Source of the DNA: Lotus japonicus
Taxonomy: Eukaryota; Streptophyta; Magnoliopsida; Fabales; Fabaceae
DNA: 64,000 bases
Reading direction: 5' to 3'
NCBI RefSeq assembly: GCF_012489685.1
Contig: NC_080042.1
Location: forward strand, 37,639,158 to 37,703,157
The notes under the pieces are model-generated. The model was given only the letters and a program-made list of their open reading frames with translations, was not told the origin of the DNA and made no database searches. The position numbers and the translations under genes are program-made. Position 1 is the stretch's first letter. Each line of letters opens with the position of its first letter. Positions 21,730 through 32,949 of the stretch are shown one piece after another.

Positions 21730-24700
21730 ATGTCAGGAGAAGAGGAGGAGCAACCAGCAGTGCGGCTCTCGACCATCGAAATGCGGGCTCTTACACAACA
21801 TCTGGAAAACTTAATGAGGAGGCAAACTGAAGAGATCCACGAAAGGCTGGATCAAATGGAGAACCGGAACAATAGTGACAGTGAAGGCGGGAGGCCACGA
21901 CGAATTCATGAAAATCCTAGACCTGCTCGGATTGAAGGAGTCAAATTCCAAATTCCTCCTTTTAAGGGAAAGAGTGATCCAGAGGCATACTTGGAGTGGG
22001 AACTCAAAATAGAGCATGTCTTTGCTTGCAACAACTATGAGGAGGACCAAAAGGTGAAACTTGCAGCTGCTCACTTTTCAGACTATGCTCTTGTTTGGTG
22101 GAATAAGTTTGCAAAAGAGAGATTGAGAAATGAGGAGCCAGCGGTGGAAACATGGGCTGAAATGAAACGAATCATGAGGAAAAGATATGTCCCTTCAAGC
22201 CATGCTAGGGATGTAAAATTTAAACTTCAAAAACTTACCCAAGGCAGCAAGAGTGTTGAGGAGTATTACAAAGAACTTGAGGTGCTTATGTTGCAAGCCA
22301 ATCTTGAGGAGGATGAAGAGGTAACCATGATTCGATTTATTAATGGTTTATCTAATGATGTTAGAGATATTGTAGAACTTCAGGAATATGTAGACATGGA
22401 AGAATTGCTGCACAAGGCCACTAAAGTTGAGCAACAACTCAAAAGGAAAGGGCTTGCAAGGAAGAGTTCTACCAATTCCAATTCATCTTGGAGAGACAGA
22501 ATGAAGAATGAAGGGCCGAGCACCCTTAGCAAACCAGCCACCAAACCACAAGCTTCAGCTTCTTCAAAACCTCTTGAACAACCATCCAAAAAGAGCAAAG
22601 AGGTCAAGTGCTTCAAATGCCAAGGTATGGGACATTATGCTTATGAATGTGCCTCCAAAAAGACCATGATTCTTAAGGATGATGGAGACTACACCAGTGA
22701 GTCCGAAGGAGAACAAAGTGAAGAAGAAGAGGAGGCAGCCATGAATGGTGAACTGTTGATGATCCGAAGAATGCTTGGTAGCCAACAAAAGCCAAAGAAA
22801 GAAAGCCAAAGAGAGAATATCTTTCACACAAGATGTTCTGTCAATGGGCAGATTTGCTTGATGATTGTTGATGGCGGAAGCTGTACTAATGTGGCTAGTG
22901 AAAGAATGGTGGAGAAGCTGAACCTGGTCACAAAACCACATCCTTGGCCATACAAACTTCAATGGCTCAGCCACTATGGAGAAATACAAGTAAGTAAGCA
23001 AGTTGAAGTTGACTTTTCCATTGGCAAATACAGGGATAAGGTTCTTTGTGATGTTGTTCCCATGGAGGCTAGTCACATACTGCTGGGAAGACCATGGCAA
23101 TATGACACCAACTCTGATCATAATGGAAGCACCAACAAGATCTCATTCCAACATCATGGCCAGAAAATTACGCTCAAACCTTTGAGCCCTAGGGAGGTGC
23201 GTGAGGATCAAAAGAAAATGAGAGAAAAGATTGAACAAGAGAGAAAAGAAAAGAGTGAGACACTTGAGAGAAAGCAAAAAGAAAAGAGTGAAACACTTGA
23301 GAGAGAGCAAAAAGAAAAGAGTGAAATACTTGAGAGAAAAGAAATTTGTTTGATCAAAAAGAGAGAGGTGAAAAGGATGATAGCTTCAAAACAGATCCTA
23401 TACTTGATGTTTTGCAAAAATCAGATTTTGAACACTAACACTTTTGAAAATTTTGAGCTGCCTTCTAGTGTTAAATCTCTTTTGCAGGATTATGAGGATG
23501 TGTTTCCAACAAGTGTTCCAAGTGGTCTACCACCACTGAGAGGAATTGAGCATCAAATTGATCTCATTCCGGGAGCTTCTTTGCCTAATAGGCCAGCATA
23601 TAGAAGCAACCCACAAGAAACCACTGAAATTCAAAGACAAGTGGAAGAACTCTTGAACAAAGGGTGGGTAAGAAATAGCATGAGTCCTTGTGCTGTACCG
23701 GTGATTTTGGTACCAAAGAAAGATGGGACTTGGAGAATGTGCTCTGATTGTAGAGCCTTGAATAACATCACCATTAAGTATAGGCACCCTATTCCTAGAC
23801 TTGATGATTTGCTTGATGAATTGCATGGAGCATGTTATTTTTCTAAAATTGATTTGAAAAGTGGTTACAATCAGATAAGGATTAAAGAAGGGGATGAATG
23901 GAAAACTGCTTTCAAAACTAAATATGGTTTGTATGAATGGTTGGTTATGCCTTTTGGTTTAACTAATGCACCTAGTACTTTTATGAGACTAATGAACCAT
24001 GTTTTGAGGGAATTCATTGGGAAATTTGTGGTTGTGTACTTTGATGATATTTTGGTCTATAGCACTACTCTTGAGCTGCATGTTGAGCACTTAAGATCCG
24101 TCTTGAGTATGCTTAGAAAGGAACAATTGTTTGCCAATCTTGAGAAATGCACTTTTTGCACTGACCATGTTGTGTTTCTTGGTTTTGTTGTGAGTTCGAA
24201 AGGAGTGCAGGTTGATGAGGAAAAGATCAAAGCCATTCAAGAGTGGCCCACTCCTAAATCCGTGGGTGATGTAAGAAGTTTTCATGGCTTGGCCAGTTTC
24301 TACAGGAGGTTTGTAAAGGACTTTAGTACCTTGGCAGCACCCCTAAATGAAGTGGTGAAAAAGAATGTGGGTTTTCATTGGGGAAAGAATCAAGAAGAGG
24401 CCTTTGCTGCCCTAAAGCATAAGCTTACCCATGCACCTATACTTGCTTTACCTAACTTTGCTAAATCTTTTGAACTTGAATGTGATGCTTCAAATGTAGG
24501 TATTGGTGCTGTGTTGCTTCAAGAAGGCCACCCAATTGCTTATTTTAGTGAAAAGTTAAGCGGAGCTGCCCTTAACTATTCTACTTATGATAAGGAATTG
24601 TATGCTTTGGTGAGAGCTTTGAAGACTTGGCAGCATTATCTTTTGCCCAAGGAATTCGTGATTCATAGTGATCATGAGTCGCTGAAATACTTGAAGGGGC

Positions 24701-26310
24701 AAGGTAAGTTGAACAAAAGGCATGCCAAATGGGTTGAATTTTTGGAACAATTTCCCTATGTCATAAAACACAAAAAAGGGAAAAGTAACATTGTGGCTGA
24801 TGCTTTATCCAGGAGACATGTGTTGCTTTCCATGTTAGAGACTAAATTGCTAGGACTTGAACATGTGAAAGAAATGTATGAAAAAGATGATAACTTTGCT
24901 GAAATTTTTGTGGCTTGTGAGAAAGTTTCTCAAAATGGATTTTATAGGCACAATGGATTTTTATTTAAGGAAAACAGGTTGTGTGTGCCTAAAAGTTCCA
25001 TTAGAAAACTGCTTGTTAAAGAATCCCATGCTGGGGGATTAATGGGTCATTTTGGAGTCCAAAAGACTCTAGAAACTTTACAGGAACATTTCTATTGGCC
25101 CAAAATGAAACATGATGTGATCAAGTTTTGTGAACATTGCATTGTTTGCAAGAAGGCTAAGTCTAAGGTGATGCCACATGGTTTGTATACTTCTTTGCCA
25201 ATCCCTGAATACCCTTGGGTTGACTTGTCTATGGACTTTGTTTTAGGCCTCCCTAGAACAAAGAATGGTAAGGATTCCATTTTTGTGGTTGTTGATAGGT
25301 TTTCAAAAATGGCTCACTTTATTCCTTGCAGGAAAGCTGATGATGCTTGTCACGTTGCTGATTTGTTCTTTAAAGAAGTTGTAAGACTTCATGGGATGCC
25401 TAGAAGCATAGTTAGTGATAGGGACACCAAGTTCCTAAGTCACTTCTGGAGGACTTTATGGGGGAAGTTAGGCACCAAACTTTTGTTCTCTACCACTTGC
25501 CACCCACAAACTGATGGGCAAACTGAGGTGGTTAATAGGACCCTAGGCATCTTGCTTAGGACTGTCCTTAAGGCCAATTTAAAGGCTTGGGAGGCGTGTT
25601 TGCCTCATGTTGAATTTGCTTACAATAGGGCTGTCCATAGCACTACCAATTGCTCTCCATTTGAAGTAGTGTATGGATTTAACCCTTTGACTCCTCTTGA
25701 TTTGTTGCCTATGCCTAACATTTCTGTTTTCAAGCACAAGGAAGGACAGGGCAAAGCTGAATATGTCAAGAAGATGCATGAGCGTGTGAAGGCTCAAATT
25801 GAGAGAAAGAATGAGAGTTATGCTAGGCAAGCTAACAAGGGAAGAAAGGAGGTGGTGTTCCAACCCGGAGATTGGGTTTGGGTGCACATGAGGAAGGAAA
25901 GGTTTCCAGAACAAAGGAAATCCAAACTCCAACCTAGAGGGGATGGACCTTTTCAAGTGCTTGAGAGAATCAATAACAATGCCTACAAAATAGAGCTTCC
26001 AGGTGAGTATAACATCAGCTCAACCTTTAATGTCTCTGATTTATCTCTCTTTGATGCAGATGGCGGAGAATTTGATTTGAGGTCAAATCCTTTTCAAGAG
26101 GGAGGGAATGATGAGGACAAGGACAAGGACAAGGGTCATGGAGCACTAAAAGGACTTGGAGGACCAATGACAAGGGCTAGAGCTAAAAAGGCCAAAGAGA
26201 CTCTTCAGCAAGTAGTGGCAACCATTCTTGAAGACAAAGTGGTAGAAGAGATGGAACCAAAAATCATGATGATCATTCAGGCCCAAGAAGAAGAGCCAGC
26301 CCACGCATAG
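21730..26310 (+). CDS. gag-pol: Gag-Pol polyprotein of the CRM-like chromovirus, intact
   Basis: The ATG at 21730 starts MSGEEEEQ, giving 1526 codons; the frame is open upstream only from a TTG. Domains in order: retrotransposon Gag (~65-240); CCHC knuckle [14 protein letters not shown] (~294); protease with D-G-G-S (Asp ~381), where D-S/T-G is more usual; RT with YFDD (770-773); RNase H (Asp ~919); integrase with an HHCC finger and DDE at ~1169, 1230 and 1266 (35 residues between the last two); a GPY/F-type region; then a basic [13 protein letters not shown] motif in place of a canonical chromodomain. The last 67 codons are encoded by the 3' LTR. No frameshift or stop. In CRM elements this tail is linked to centromere targeting. 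Confidence 0.95.
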   Translation: MSGEEEEQPAVRLSTIEMRALTQHLENLMRRQTEEIHERLDQMENRNNSDSEGGRPRRIHENPRPARIEGVKFQIPPFKGKSDPEAYLEWELKIEHVFACNNYEEDQKVKLAAAHFSDYALVWWNKFAKERLRNEEPAVETWAEMKRIMRKRYVPSSHARDVKFKLQKLTQGSKSVEEYYKELEVLMLQANLEEDEEVTMIRFINGLSNDVRDIVELQEYVDMEELLHKATKVEQQLKRKGLARKSSTNSNSSWRDRMKNEGPSTLSKPATKPQASASSKPLEQPSKKSKEVKCFKCQGMGHYAYECASKKTMILKDDGDYTSESEGEQSEEEEEAAMNGELLMIRRMLGSQQKPKKESQRENIFHTRCSVNGQICLMIVDGGSCTNVASERMVEKLNLVTKPHPWPYKLQWLSHYGEIQVSKQVEVDFSIGKYRDKVLCDVVPMEASHILLGRPWQYDTNSDHNGSTNKISFQHHGQKITLKPLSPREVREDQKKMREKIEQERKEKSETLERKQKEKSETLEREQKEKSEILERKEICLIKKREVKRMIASKQILYLMFCKNQILNTNTFENFELPSSVKSLLQDYEDVFPTSVPSGLPPLRGIEHQIDLIPGASLPNRPAYRSNPQETTEIQRQVEELLNKGWVRNSMSPCAVPVILVPKKDGTWRMCSDCRALNNITIKYRHPIPRLDDLLDELHGACYFSKIDLKSGYNQIRIKEGDEWKTAFKTKYGLYEWLVMPFGLTNAPSTFMRLMNHVLREFIGKFVVVYFDDILVYSTTLELHVEHLRSVLSMLRKEQLFANLEKCTFCTDHVVFLGFVVSSKGVQVDEEKIKAIQEWPTPKSVGDVRSFHGLASFYRRFVKDFSTLAAPLNEVVKKNVGFHWGKNQEEAFAALKHKLTHAPILALPNFAKSFELECDASNVGIGAVLLQEGHPIAYFSEKLSGAALNYSTYDKELYALVRALKTWQHYLLPKEFVIHSDHESLKYLKGQGKLNKRHAKWVEFLEQFPYVIKHKKGKSNIVADALSRRHVLLSMLETKLLGLEHVKEMYEKDDNFAEIFVACEKVSQNGFYRHNGFLFKENRLCVPKSSIRKLLVKESHAGGLMGHFGVQKTLETLQEHFYWPKMKHDVIKFCEHCIVCKKAKSKVMPHGLYTSLPIPEYPWVDLSMDFVLGLPRTKNGKDSIFVVVDRFSKMAHFIPCRKADDACHVADLFFKEVVRLHGMPRSIVSDRDTKFLSHFWRTLWGKLGTKLLFSTTCHPQTDGQTEVVNRTLGILLRTVLKANLKAWEACLPHVEFAYNRAVHSTTNCSPFEVVYGFNPLTPLDLLPMPNISVFKHKEGQGKAEYVKKMHERVKAQIERKNESYARQANKGRKEVVFQPGDWVWVHMRKERFPEQRKSKLQPRGDGPFQVLERINNNAYKIELPGEYNISSTFNVSDLSLFDADGGEFDLRSNPFQEGGNDEDKDKDKGHGALKGLGGPMTRARAKKAKETLQQVVATILEDKVVEEMEPKIMMIIQAQEEEPAHA
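26096..26108 (+). promoter_or_regulatory. Polypurine tract inside the gag-pol ORF
   Basis: AAGAGGGAGGGAA directly precedes the 3' LTR and encodes part of F-Q-E-G-G-N of the integrase tail, so one sequence serves as plus-strand primer and as codons. Confidence 0.85.
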
Positions 26311-27132
26311 GGGCTGCCATGTGATGTTCTGTTTTATTTTATTTCAATAAAAATGCAAAGGACCAATTGAATAAGTTGGATCCAAATGCATTATGTTGCT
26401 GAATTTTATTTTAGTGTGTTTAATCCACTTCAAGTGGTGTGTGTTTGCATGTGGCGCATGAAGGGCTTAAAGGAGGGATCCATTCCTTTCTTAAAACTCT
26501 TTGAATGTGTTTGAATTTCAATAAGTTCTGATTGGAGGAGTTACATCAGCAAAGTCAAAGGATTGAAGAGCTTTCAAAGCCAAGAATGGAGTTACAAAGA
26601 AAGGGAAATTAAGTTCATAAAGAGCATTGAATGCTATATTCCCTGGTCAGAATAACAATCAAGAAAGGGAGTTACATGAAGCAATCAGCCACTAAAAACA
26701 CGTTCAGGGCTGAAGCATATCACTATCTTCCTCTTTTAATTTGTAACTCCTAGCCTAGGATTCTTCTAGAGAAATTACACCTCATCATTTTTTTGTAACT
26801 AGGCTGAATTTCCTTCTTCTTTATAAGGACCACTCCTTCAATGTAATAGACAGATTATGAATGAATTAGTATTTTCTTTTCTGAGTGATTCAGATTTGTG
26901 AGAGTGATTCTCATAGTTCTTGAGTGATTCAAGAATTAGGCTTATCAAGGGTTTGTCACCACCTTTGTGTGAAGTCTTCATCTTCCATTTCACTAAAACT
27001 TCCCCTCTTTTCTGTCCATTTCCCTTCCATCACGAAATTCTTCTTCTTCTTTCTCACATTTCAGAGTTCTCATCATCCAAGATCAATCCTAGACGATCCA
27101 TTGCAGCCCTTGCATCAACTTGGGGCGTATCA
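26109..27132 (+). repeat. 3' LTR of the CRM-like element
   Basis: It matches 20093-21116 with no difference seen by eye. It begins inside the gag-pol ORF, whose stop is at 26308-26310, and ends GGCGTATCA before the AGTTG target duplication. Confidence 0.95.
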
Positions 27133-27629
27133 AGTTGGGTGTGCTGGGGTGTGCTCCTTTGGACAGGATTAGGGTAGGAGTAGCGTTACCATTCTGGTCG
27201 TCATGTTCTCAGTTTGGGGCAGGGTAGGTCCCCGACCTTTAGCTTTTTGTTTGGTTTTCTTTATGGAAATCACAGAGAGTTGGTCGGACTAGTTGGTCTT
27301 GTTTAGGTCGTTTTGGGCTGACCTACTTTCGTTTTGGATGACTGTATTACGAACACTTGACCTTTTATTTTGGTTTGTACATATTCGCCCACGGGCACTA
27401 CTTTTAGTTACTTTCCTGACACTGGAGGATACTCGTGACGTGGCTTACTACTTACAGCGGGGGTTGTAAATATATTGTACATTAGTTATGTTTGTCTTTC
27501 GCTGTAGAGTCTTTATTACGACAAGTCTTTATTTTATTAATTAAACAAATCGAAAAAAAATATTCACGTTTTTCCGCTTTATTTTCTTATTGGTTACTAA
27601 AGTGACGCCACCGAAATCGGGGTGTTACA
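27133..27629 (+). mobile_element. Old Tekay/Del-type LTR fragment, right part
   Basis: This continues 20033-20092. It shares scattered blocks with the LTR end of the 28925-41272 element (GGGGCAGGGTAGGT, GGAAATCACAGAGAG, TTTTGGATGACTGTA, CATATTCGCC) and ends in AATCGGGGTGTTACA. It is too diverged to be the same family copy. What lies right of it is Sirevirus envelope-like DNA, so this LTR probably inserted there long ago. Confidence 0.75.
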
Positions 27630-27639
27630 TACTTCGTTC

Positions 27640-28924
27640 CACATAAGCTACTCAAGCAGAACATCAAGAAACAAGGGATGTTATTCCTATTGCTCAACGA
27701 GGTTGTGCAGTCACCTGTGTTTTTCCTCCAGAAGAACTTCAAGTTCTTGCTGAATGACGTTTTGACCTCAACAACATTGCTGCAAATGGGGTTGATCTTC
27801 GTCCTGAAGTGCAGGCTCAAGGCTGGGCAAGGTACTTCCATAGACTACCTGGTCCAATCTATGAGAAGCTGGTGAAGGAATTCTGGAAGCATGCGGATTG
27901 TGATGAGCTTCAAGTGGTTTCTTAGGTGCTTGGAAAGAGGATCATCATTATTGAGAAATCGATTGCCAGACTTCTAGGTGCAGAAACCAGTAATGGTTAC
28001 AGATTTCAATTACAGGAATCAAAGGTCAAGAAGAAGACCAAAGAAATGGTCAACAAGGCGCTATACTCTACCTGGAAACCAGGCAAAACTGATTGCAAGA
28101 CAAAGGATCTTCACCCTGATCTGAGGATCTGGCACAAGATTGTAATGAACTGTATCAATCAAAGGCCAAAGGGAAGTTCTCCAGACTACATCAACTTCAC
28201 TCAGAAGGTGTTGCTGTACTTCATCAAGGAACACACCAAAATCTGTCTTCCCTACTTTCTGTTCTCTTATCTGAAGGACTGTATTAGAAAATCAAGAACT
28301 ACTGCTTCACCCAAGTCTGCAATCAAGTATATTCCGTTTGGCAGACTTCTATCTGATGTCTTCATTGAGAGCAAGTTGATTCAAGCTCTGACCAAGGCTG
28401 GATGCACTGAAGACCTAACAATCATTGTTGGAGATGTCTTCACCCCTACATCAATGAAGAAGACGGGCCTGATAGATACAAAATTTGAAGCTGACTCTGC
28501 AACCACAAAGCCTGATGTCACGAAAAGAAGAGTCCCTCTGAAGGACTACCCTCTCTGGTCAAAGGCTGATGATACAGCGGCAATCATGTACTACCTTGAT
28601 GATCTGAAGAAGCAAGGTTATGAAATTGATGTGGATGAGTTCTTCAAAAATCTTCCAGAACCTCCAGACTTTGAGTCTCCCAAGAAGAAGAAGAAGACCA
28701 AGAGGAAGCAAGAGGACACCTCTAAAGCAAAGGATCCCTCTGATGGTGATGATGATGATGATCCACCACCTCAGAAGAAGACAAAGAAGGTCAGAATAGC
28801 AACCCAAGTCACTCTTCTGGAACAAACTCAGGAGTCTACTCAAGCTGCAATTCCTACCAAAGTATTCAGATCTGCAGCCAGAGCTTCAATTAAGTTTGTT
28901 GTTCTTTCAGATGAAGATGATTTG
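27640..28924 (+). pseudogene. Sirevirus-2 envelope-like gene, 5' part, degenerate
   Basis: The translation matches the N-terminal domain of the Sirevirus-1 envelope-like protein (IAQRGCAV, EFWKHADCDE, GSSPDYINF, YIPFGRLLSD). In-frame stops replace an Arg codon near 27757 and a His codon near 27923. From about 27926 the frame is open to 28924, where the Tekay/Del-type element inserted (TSD ATTTG). The gene resumes at 41273. It is more diverged than the other copies, so this is an older Sirevirus. Confidence 0.88.
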
Positions 28925-31900
28925 TGTAAGACCTGGATTTACAGAACTAGTTACTTTTCCGACTCACGCGTAGAATCAGTGTAAGCGTGACAGGAGTTCG
29001 CCGTTTGAGAAAGATTAATGAAGAAGAAAGTTCAGGAATTGCTTGAGGAATGTTTCATAGTTGTTTTAGGAGTTAGTGCGAGTCGTCTCCACACCAGCCT
29101 TATGGCGAGAGTGTCCAGAATAGGCTAATTCCGCTCTTAAAGCAACGTTTAAGTGAGATTTCAAATCCTTGGAAAAAATAAAAAGTTCTCTTTATTTTTC
29201 CTTCGACCAGTGTTTCATTTCGGAACCCTGGACTATACGCACGATAGGATTCACTTCTCGGAAGTCCGACGACGCTAATTTCTTTGCTTCAAAAACCCTA
29301 AATTCAATCACTGAATGAAGACTTTTTCTATTCGGAGCTTTTAACGAAATTTCCATTCGCGTTGCCAGATTTGTTTCGTTGTTTCCAATCTTTCTTCAGA
29401 ACGAAGTTTTGTCGTCTGACCTTCACAGCAAAAAGTAGTTTTTCGGGGCAAATTAACTTGTACCACTTTTGGATCGTTTTTCCCTAATTCTAGAGATTTG
29501 TTTTGAGTTCTGGAATTCTGTCGCTAGAATCTCGCTTAGAATTCACCGATGAACGTGCTGCAAAAATCGGAATCGCGAAATTTTCATTTTCCCGCGATTT
29601 CACCTTCCTATAAATAGTAAAAAAATAAAAAATATCTCCCATTTCTTCCAAAGAGGCCGCGAGTTGAGGAGAGAAAGGAGGAGAGGAGAATTTCGCCGAA
29701 ACTCGACCGATCTTCGAGCTGTTTGTCCCTACTTCAAGGTATCGAGGTAACTAGCTTGATTCTTACCTCTGATCATTGTTTCTACTGGGTTTCTATATCT
29801 CTTTTTGTGCTCAAAGTTTCAAATTTTTCGTAAAACTATCAGTTTTTCTTGATTTTTCGCTTGGGATATCTTCTATACTTGCCCAACAACCTAGAACACT
29901 CGCCGTTGTTCGCCGATTTTGATCGAGTTGTCAAAGATCTGAAAAACTGCTTAGAAAACCCATTTGTGCACATATCGAAACTTTAATGTCAAAAAGTCGC
30001 AATCCGACTTAGTGCCTTTAGGATTAGTTGCTACAAATGTCGTTAGGAACATCCCTATCAAATTTGTTTTCCGAAGTTTTAATTTTGAGTTTTTGAGCTT
30101 TTATTTTGGACCAAAACGCCCCTGAATAGCCGTATTTTGACCCGGTTGTTCTAAAATTTTTCCGACAGTTTCTTTACCTTAGTTTTACCCTAAAACTACC
30201 TTGTAATTAAATTAGATCGAAGAAAAAGAGCCGGAGCCTTTTTCCTCTTGTGGCCGAAAGCATGTTTGTGTGGGGGGGGGGGGAGTTTTTCGTTCGCGAA
30301 AACTTGTCCTTTCGTACTCGATTGTTGTACTCTGAAGCTTCAATGCTTTGTCTATCGTTAATTAGCTGTGTTGTGATCGAGCTAATCGATTTTGTTTGGA
30401 TTTCAGCTTTGTTTTCTCCGAGGTTCAGTTCAAGGAACTTTGGGTTTTTCAGAGCATTTGTGTGGAGAGAACCTAGACCAAGAGACTGGAGCAACTCGAG
30501 GTTAGGGCAACTTTCCTTTTTGCTAACACTGCATAATAGGCGTCGATAAATCCGACTTATGCTTTACTTTGATATTGATTAGGATGATGAATTAATGTTA
30601 TGATGTTTTCCATATCTTATGATATTGAGATGTTATGACGCGACTTCGGAGTGGAGAATCACTGAACTGGTTACTTTTGATCTTTCGGGTTGGGGAAACA
30701 ACCCTAGGCAAGTACAAACAGGGGTTTGAGATTTCGTTGTTCGTTTGTATACTTAGACTTTCCCCGGGATTTATATTTGGTGGGTTTTTGGAAAACTTAG
30801 AAAGAAAATAGAATTTTGAAAACTAGAGACTTTAGGAAACTTAGACTTCGAGAAATGAACTCATAACTTGACTAATTCAATTCGAAACGTTTTCATTAAC
30901 GAATAAACCATAGGGAATCTAAAGGGGAAAATAATTGCGAAAGACGGGGAAAAGTCGACTTTGTTGTGGATTCTGGAGAATTGCTGGACACCAGGGGGGT
31001 GAGCCACGGTGACAAGGGGAAGTTACCGAGTACTCTAGTACTCTTGTTGTTGGAGTTGTGTTGTATTGACCGACACTAAACTCTTGGGTTTTGAGCTAAA
31101 CATCTGCGTTGTGAGGACGAATCGATGTTTGGCTGACCATATTACATCATGCATCATTCGAGGTTTGTATGATCGAAAAATTGGGCCTCGGTGAAGAACG
31201 GGAATGCTTCATGAAGGTTGGGGAATTGCCTTCATCGAAGAACACCTGGGTGTATCTTCGGCATAGCGGGCAGAGTGGCACGACCTAGGGTGGTTGGGGC
31301 TGATCCGACTATGCATGGGTTTGTAAGCGACACCCGAGCAGAGTTGGCGACACTAGGCCTGTGTCGTGTGGTATCGTGGTGCCCATCCCAAATTGAATTA
31401 TCCGGATCATATTGAATTGCATTTCACGCATACATTCACTCTGACTGGAATTGTATGCTTTTTGAATTATTGAAGCATTGTTAGAGCCAGTAACATGCTA
31501 GGATTATTAATATATATACATAAACATATATATTTATACCCAAATCACATGTTGAGTGTATAATTACTTATATCCGTGAGTTGACCCTAGCGCCTTGGCT
31601 TTGGTTTCATGTTTGTGTTTGGGCGGTCGGCCTGCTGCCAGATGTCGATGGCGGGGTGGTTTTCGATGGTCTCTCCCTCGGGGGGGATCAGGTTTGGGTG
31701 ATCGATGCTGTGGATCATCGAGCGACGTACCGGGGAAGGGTCATGGAGGACCGGACAGACTAGCGTGGGCGTTTGACGAGGGGAGTGCTACGACGCATGG
31801 AGCTGAGCTTTGACTTGCCGCCTTCAGTTCGCTGTGGACCAGGTACTGGTCGAGGACCACCTGCACCACCTCCGACTTCATTTCTTCCGATGACGAGGAC

Positions 31901-32742
31901 CCATCCGAGATTGAGGTTGATGTTGCTGCACCTGTTGCGCCATCTCCTGCTACTGCTATCGATCCTACCGACGTGGCGTCGTCCTCGAGGCTCGTGGAGC
32001 CGAAGAGGGAGTCTGTTGTTTCATCTGCCTCACGTCGTTTTCCTTTTACTCCACCGCGCGGCTACCGTGTGGAACCCCTGGTTCGGGTGGTGGAGGAGGA
32101 TGTTCTTACTGGAGAGGTGGATATTTAGACGGGCTTGACTAGGACGGTGCGCAGGACAGTTAGGAGGGAGGTCGTGGACTTGGACACCGAGATGATCACG
32201 GTGGATTCCGACTCGGACTCCGACAGCGATGGGGACAGCTACTCGCCGAGCGACGAGGGAGGGGAGGAGGAGCTATGAGCAGTACTGGGAAGGTAGGTTA
32301 GGCAGCGTCATATTTTGTGTAGAGCTCTGATTCGTCTTACTTTTGGGACAGGGTAGGTTCCCGATGCATGGCTTTTTGTGTGGTTCTCTTGGTGAGGAAT
32401 CACAGAGTGTCTGTCGGACTATAGGGGTCTTTTGTTTAGGCCATTTTGGAGCCGACTTTCTCTTGGATGACTATACGTAAATCTTTTTTACTTACATTAC
32501 TGGATCTGTACATATTTGCCTACGGGCACACTACTTGGGGTCACTGCGAGTGCGCGTGACGTTGACGTGCAGTTGAGGCTGTACCTGTTTATATTTGTAT
32601 ATTGGTTAGTTTAGATGCTGGGTTATGTCTTTATTTTCTATCGCTTTAATTAAAAGGAATCAAACGAAAAAAAAAATTACCTGTTTTCCGCGTAAAGTTT
32701 ATTTTTGTTACTTAAGTGACACCTGGAAATCGGGGTGTTACA
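28925..32742 (+). repeat. 5' LTR of the Tekay/Del-type element (3818 bp)
   Basis: It holds a TATA box at 29609, a candidate splice donor after it (CAAG then GTATCG, 29739), and a broken copy of the acidic ORF that is open in the 3' LTR. Here a TAG at about 31758, a 1-base deletion near 31886 and a TAG near 32126 break it. A G-run lies near 30273. No other convincing gene. Confidence 0.93.
29609..29617 (+). promoter_or_regulatory. LTR TATA box
   Basis: TATAAATAG lies 685 bases into the LTR, and identically at 38081-38089 in the 3' LTR. If used, U3 is ~0.7 kb and the RNA leader before gag exceeds 3 kb. Confidence 0.6.
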
Positions 32743-32745
32743 TTG

Positions 32746-32757
32746 TGGTATCAGAGC
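32746..32757 (+). promoter_or_regulatory. PBS, tRNA-iMet type
   Basis: TGGTATCAGAGC lies 3 bases after the 5' LTR end. Confidence 0.93.
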
Positions 32758-32949
32758 TTAGTTGAGTCTTTTGGGAGTCTTTGGGGAATAGGTCTTCTGT
32801 GCTAGGTTGTGTGACTCTGTAAAGAGTGAAAATTGATTGTCTGTAGAACGATTTTTCGTTCTAATTGGTTGCATTGTTACTTAACCATATGGAATAGTTT
32901 TGTTGCTATCGTACGATTAGGACTAACAGTTTCCACGGGGTAACAGACG

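Larger units (their letters stand above)
20093..27132 (+). mobile_element. Complete CRM-like chromovirus (Ty3/gypsy), 7040 bp
   Basis: Two 1024-bp LTRs (offset 6016 bp throughout, no difference found by eye) bound a single open gag-pol. The 5-bp target duplication AGTTG is perfect (20088-20092 and 27133-27137). The order PR-RT-RH-IN marks Ty3/gypsy. The gag and the integrase tail, with its [13 protein letters not shown] motif and an ORF that ends inside the 3' LTR, match what is known of CRM centromeric chromoviruses. Identical LTRs and an open ORF mean a very recent and possibly competent insertion. It sits 60 bp from a satellite array. Confidence 0.93.

Noticed and set aside
30250..30549. 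99-codon ORF in the Tekay/Del-type 5' LTR
   Set aside because: It does not persist in the 3' LTR because of the G-run length difference; no domain seen.
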